This document shows positions 61,030-64,000 of a stretch of 64,000 bases of DNA, in pieces. The position numbers and the translations under genes are program-made. The notes under the pieces were generated by a model, which ran no database searches, had not been told where the DNA came from, and saw only the letters and a program-made list of their open reading frames with translations. This stretch comes from Thermoanaerobaculia bacterium. Its GTDB lineage: Bacteria > Acidobacteriota > Thermoanaerobaculia > Multivoradales > J023. The stretch's first letter is position 1. Each line of letters starts with the position of its first letter. The stretch is taken from the NCBI GenBank assembly GCA_030431255.1, contig JAUIJL010000028.1, positions 53,007 through 117,006 on the forward strand. Direction: 5' to 3'.

Positions 61030-62571
61030 TCAGCTCCCGTCCCGCTCCAGGGCTTGGGGCAACGCCTCCCGGTCGAGCACCTCGACGGTGGCGTCGTATA
61101 GCTTCTTCGACGACTCCACCGTGTCGGAGACGCAGATCATGCCGAGCTTGCCGAATTCCGACAGGGAGCCGATCAGGTGGAAGGCGACCCCTTTTTGTTT
61201 GGTGGCGTCGAAATGCAGGTGGTGATCGACCACGATCTCCATCAAGTCCTCAGGCACCAGACCCCGATAGTTGGGGCTCTCGAGATTGTCGGAGGCGAAA
61301 TAACAGCGCTCTTGGCCCACGGGAGTGAAGAAGGAGCCGGTCTCGATGTCGTATGTCCCGTCGGTCAGGAATTGCAACATCATGAAGGGATGGGTGGTGC
61401 CGCCTTTGCGCAAATTGATCTCAATGCCGTAATGACGCCAGCCCCCAGGGACGGCGGCGTCGGGCACGGAGACGAAATCCACCCCGAAACGTCCGATCAC
61501 GCCGAGGTCCTTCAGCACCTCCGAGACCTTCAAACCGGCTTCTTGAATTTGTAACCGATAGTCGGGAATCGCCGGAAAGGTGCAGCCCAAGAAGATTTGT
61601 CCCGACGGTCCACCGAGAACTTGGTCGTGAGTGGAGATCATCTCGATGCGATGGGCCGGATCGATGCGGCATTGGGCCGACGGCGAGGCTTTGTCTTTGC
61701 CCTCGATGAATTCTTCAACGATGCCGCCCATCTCCCGAAATTTATTGCGATAACCCTCCCAGGTTTCCCCTTTGGCTTCGAAGGCGATTCGCTTGGGCAG
61801 CTCGTCCTCGACCCACTTCCCGAGACCCGAGCCGGCCGGTGCGTCGGTCAGGGGAATGACCGCGTTACCCTCCCCCGAGGCCCCTTCCTCCAACTTGACC
61901 ACCGCCCGCCGCAGCTCGGGATGTTTCCTCTTGAGCTCCGTGACGGCGCCGAAGACATCTTTCTCGTCGCGGAGACGCTCAAATCCGGGAGAGACGTCGA
62001 TTCCCGCGTTCTTGAACGCCTCCCGGCTGCCACTCTTGCACCCCGGGTCGTTGATGCTCGGATCACAGCCGTAGATCGGCACCCCGAGGCGGATGGCCAG
62101 CTTGCGCTCGATGTCGGTCACCGTGAAGCAGGTCATGTGAGCGTTCTCTGGATCGGGGATGGCATTCCGCAGTCGCTGCATCAGCCTGGGTCGATCCAAA
62201 ACCTTGCGAGAGAGGGGCACCGCGGAAGCGTCACGACAGCTGATCAACGTCAGCCGTCGGCGGGCGTGTCCGCTTGGAATGCCGGGAAGCAGGTGCAGGT
62301 AGTAGTCGATGATCTCGGGATCGATCGGCAGGCTGGTGAGGTAGATCACCCGGGTCCGCGGCAGGCGCAAGAGTAGCAACATGCACAGCATGCGCTCTTC
62401 GTAGTGCTGCAAACCGGTGATCTTGCTCAGCACCTCCAGGTCCATGCTCAGGCTGGGGTTCACGATCACCGTGCGGGGTAGCAAAGGATCGGGGAAGACC
62501 CGTTCGTAGTGGTCGCGCAGCCCCTCCTGGAGCCGGTCGAAAAGGGTGGCGTCGCTAGGTTGCTCAGGCAT
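61030..62571 (-). CDS. PGM1-like ATP-grasp ligase
   Basis: 513 residues. I take ATG 62571; the frame is open to 62685 but a TGCTACAAT extended -10 box sits six bases before this ATG, implying a leaderless message. The ATP-grasp core shows RRAVVKLEEGASGEGNAVIP, GIVEEFIEGK, FGVDFVSV and GIEINLRKGGTTHPFM (metal-binding E and N). The C-terminus KGVAFHLIGSLSEFGKLGMI and CVSDTVESSKKLYDATVEVL matches the PGM1_C domain of the pheganomycin peptide ligase. Such enzymes join carboxylates to amines, sometimes making peptides. No partner biosynthetic gene is adjacent, so the substrate is unknown. Confidence 0.8.
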   Translation of the reverse strand: MPEQPSDATLFDRLQEGLRDHYERVFPDPLLPRTVIVNPSLSMDLEVLSKITGLQHYEERMLCMLLLLRLPRTRVIYLTSLPIDPEIIDYYLHLLPGIPSGHARRRLTLISCRDASAVPLSRKVLDRPRLMQRLRNAIPDPENAHMTCFTVTDIERKLAIRLGVPIYGCDPSINDPGCKSGSREAFKNAGIDVSPGFERLRDEKDVFGAVTELKRKHPELRRAVVKLEEGASGEGNAVIPLTDAPAGSGLGKWVEDELPKRIAFEAKGETWEGYRNKFREMGGIVEEFIEGKDKASPSAQCRIDPAHRIEMISTHDQVLGGPSGQIFLGCTFPAIPDYRLQIQEAGLKVSEVLKDLGVIGRFGVDFVSVPDAAVPGGWRHYGIEINLRKGGTTHPFMMLQFLTDGTYDIETGSFFTPVGQERCYFASDNLESPNYRGLVPEDLMEIVVDHHLHFDATKQKGVAFHLIGSLSEFGKLGMICVSDTVESSKKLYDATVEVLDREALPQALERDGS

Positions 62572-62577
62572 GCCGGG

Positions 62578-62586
62578 ATTGTAGCA
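62578..62586 (-). promoter_or_regulatory. Extended -10 box before the ATP-grasp gene
   Basis: On the leftward strand TGC-TACAAT lies six bases before the ATG. No -35 box is seen, as usual for extended -10 promoters. Confidence 0.5.
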
Positions 62587-62755
62587 ATCTCGGTCCCTGA
62601 TGGGTGCCACGTAAATGGGGAGAAAAACGAAACGTCTTGCCGTTCCCCGATCCCCCACCTCGGGTCCACGCCGAAAACGACACACCTTCCCCTACCCAGA
62701 AACTGGCCGCTAGCATTCCGATCTGTAAGGCCACCGACGAAAGATCAGGGGACTG

Positions 62756-63721
62756 TTATCCGGGCTGGAGCAGCTCCGGGGACGGGGCTTTCATCGACCA
62801 AGACGGCTCGATGAAAGCAAGAGCGGGCGGAAAGGTATTTTCTGGAAAACGGACCGTCAAATCACCGTTTTTGAGACGCTCAGCCGCATCGCGATAGGCG
62901 GCGAGAATAAGCGACAAGGCCTCGTGCATCTCGTGCCATGCTCTTTGGGTGAAGGCGTGGAAGAGGGGTTTGGGCGACGATTTGGGCTTCGACGGTCGAT
63001 CGTGAGGATCGGCGGCGAGGACCGCTTCCACTCCGAGCGGAGCCGTGCCGTCCGCTCGATGCCGCGCGACCGTCTCTTCTTCGATCTTTCGCACCATCTC
63101 CAAGACCATGGACCGCCGCTGCTCCCGGCTCATATGTCGTTGAAAAGGCAAAGGTTTGAGCTCGAGGCTCAAATGCTCGGTGAAGTCTTCCAGGGTGACG
63201 TCCTCTCCCCGATCCAAGGCTCGACAGTAGGCGGTGCGATCGATCCAAATGCCCTCCAGCGGCTCGCCGGTGATCAAGGCTTCCGCGAAGGGCACGCCGG
63301 GCCAGTCGAGCGGGGAATGCACGAGATTTTCCTTGGCTCCGTGGCTCAAACAGTAGGCGAGCCGTAAGACCTGTTCTTCGGCTTCGTCGGACACCTGGGT
63401 GTAGCGGTAACGTTTGGTGAAGACCCTCTCTTCCCAATCGTAGAGCTTGCTGCTCTCGATGGAGAGCTTGCGAGTGAAGTCCCGCATAAATCCCGCCTGA
63501 TCTTTGACCGTTCGACAGCTGAGCAAGAGATGGAAGTGGCTGCTTGCGAAGGCGCCGCCGTGGATGTCGACGGCATGGCGTTGTTGGGCCTTGGCCAGAG
63601 CGCCGACGATGAGGGCGTTCATTCTCGGTCCGGGTTTGATGAGGTAACGTCTTTGGATGGTTCGATTGACGATTTCGACCAAAGCGCCAGGCCGGGTGTG
63701 GATACGCGGTTTTCTCGACAT
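62756..63721 (-). CDS. Y1/RAYT-like transposase family protein
   Basis: 321 residues from ATG 63721 with GGAGG at the right distance. It opens MSRKPRIHTRPGALVEIVNR and has the HUH motif in SSHFHLLLSC (His62, His64), then FTKRYRYTQV and a C-terminal LRLAYCLSHGAKENLVHSPL, the Y1_Tnp layout of REP-associated tyrosine transposases. Lined up without gaps from FMRDF to RYR against my remembered family pattern, the catalytic Tyr position holds Leu89; Tyr94 is five residues on, so activity is uncertain. The C-terminal 130 residues are extra and unlike the catalytic fold. The GGCACCTTCCC repeats upstream may be its targets. Confidence 0.75.
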   Translation of the reverse strand: MSRKPRIHTRPGALVEIVNRTIQRRYLIKPGPRMNALIVGALAKAQQRHAVDIHGGAFASSHFHLLLSCRTVKDQAGFMRDFTRKLSIESSKLYDWEERVFTKRYRYTQVSDEAEEQVLRLAYCLSHGAKENLVHSPLDWPGVPFAEALITGEPLEGIWIDRTAYCRALDRGEDVTLEDFTEHLSLELKPLPFQRHMSREQRRSMVLEMVRKIEEETVARHRADGTAPLGVEAVLAADPHDRPSKPKSSPKPLFHAFTQRAWHEMHEALSLILAAYRDAAERLKNGDLTVRFPENTFPPALAFIEPSWSMKAPSPELLQPG

Positions 63722-63753
63722 GTCCAATCCTCCATGGGTTGAGTGTGCGCAGG

Positions 63754-63765
63754 GCAGAGCTCTGC
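63754..63765. other. GCAGAGCTCTGC palindrome
   Basis: Perfect 12-bp palindrome about 33 bases upstream of the transposase-like gene's start; possible operator. Confidence 0.35.
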
Positions 63766-63771
63766 GCTTCC

Positions 63772-63901
63772 AATAAAGCTTGGACGTAAAAACCTCCGTG
63801 AATTCTGCCCGGGCTCGAAGATTGTCGGGAGAACGTAAGATCGAAGCAGCAACGATGCTTCTAATAAAGCTTAGACGTAAAAATTTCCCTGAATTCTGCA
63901 C
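63772..63901. repeat. 39-bp imperfect direct repeat, two copies
   Basis: AATAAAGCTTGGACGTAAAA at 63772 and AATAAAGCTTAGACGTAAAA at 63863 open two related 39-bp segments, both ending TGAATTCTGC, 91 bp apart. They sit upstream of the transposase-like gene. Confidence 0.85.
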
Positions 63902-63935
63902 AGCTGGGAAAGTTAGGCGGGAATCGACGTTTTTG

Positions 63936-63973
63936 TGCCGAATGGGAAGGTGCCGAATGGGAAGGTGCCACAC
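63936..63973. repeat. Tandem 15-bp repeat ending in the GTGCCACA motif
   Basis: GTGCCGAATGGGAAG occurs twice head to tail, then GTGCCACAC. The reverse complement of the end (TGTGGCACCTTCCC) equals the core of the array at 48901. Confidence 0.8.
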
Positions 63974-64000
63974 AATTTCCAAAGCATGAGCTTCTGAGAG

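Noticed and set aside
1..64000. tRNA, rRNA and riboswitch genes
   Set aside because: I looked for cloverleaf arms, conserved rRNA blocks and common riboswitch cores and saw none; a covariance-model search would be needed to be certain.

Overview
Organism: a GC-rich bacterial chromosome segment with no rRNA, tRNA, phage or CRISPR locus seen. Two single-chain MacB/FtsX permeases of the acidobacterial duplicated orphan permease (ADOP) type, a TPR-fused Ser/Thr kinase, PadR-type control, an IPTL/PEP-CTERM-like protein and many large secreted proteins, four of them sharing an F-x-DGFE...AW tail, suggest Acidobacteriota, perhaps near Thermoanaerobaculia. That assignment is inference. Layout 1-18.5 kb: a truncated secreted Ig-like protein; a PEP-synthase/rifampin-phosphotransferase-like enzyme; an FG-GAP repeat protein; a TPR plus FAD-oxidoreductase pair; a decayed DUF5615 toxin-like gene; an outer-membrane barrel; an ADOP permease; a 17-codon gene with a near-ideal ribosome site and its own terminator; a Ser/Thr kinase-TPR protein; and a convergent unknown gene. 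Layout 18.5-36 kb: a secreted mono-haem protein, an FHA-sigma54 activator, a frameshifted RTX/carboxypeptidase-regulatory relic, a methyltransferase, a second ADOP permease, a small membrane protein, a berberine-bridge-type flavoenzyme, a LVIVD protein - FixJ-like regulator - TPR histidine kinase operon, a divergent glucose/sorbosone dehydrogenase-like protein, and an alpha/beta hydrolase. Layout 36-49 kb: a CTERM-anchored protein, three gene relics, several small secreted proteins, a membrane protein, a tandem pair of related secreted proteins (the second with PKD domains), a periplasmic solute-binding-like protein, and an ECF42-type sigma factor with its DGPF/YCII partner. Layout 49-64 kb: a metalloprotease with a somatomedin-B-like tail behind a consensus sigma54 promoter, a coupled pair of secreted proteins, a PadR regulator with a membrane protein, a TetR gene with twin operators, a transglutaminase/TPR protein, a GH85 endoglycosidase, a PGM1-like ATP-grasp ligase and a Y1/RAYT-like transposase. 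Working together: the window is mostly cell-envelope and secreted functions plus signalling. One sigma54 activator is encoded here, and sigma54-like sites precede several secreted-protein and permease genes, so a local enhancer-dependent secretion regulon is a reasonable hypothesis. Several genes without ribosome sites have a -10 box about six bases before the start codon and look leaderless. Short tandem repeats sit repeatedly at gene boundaries, and intergenic regions hold several broken genes.
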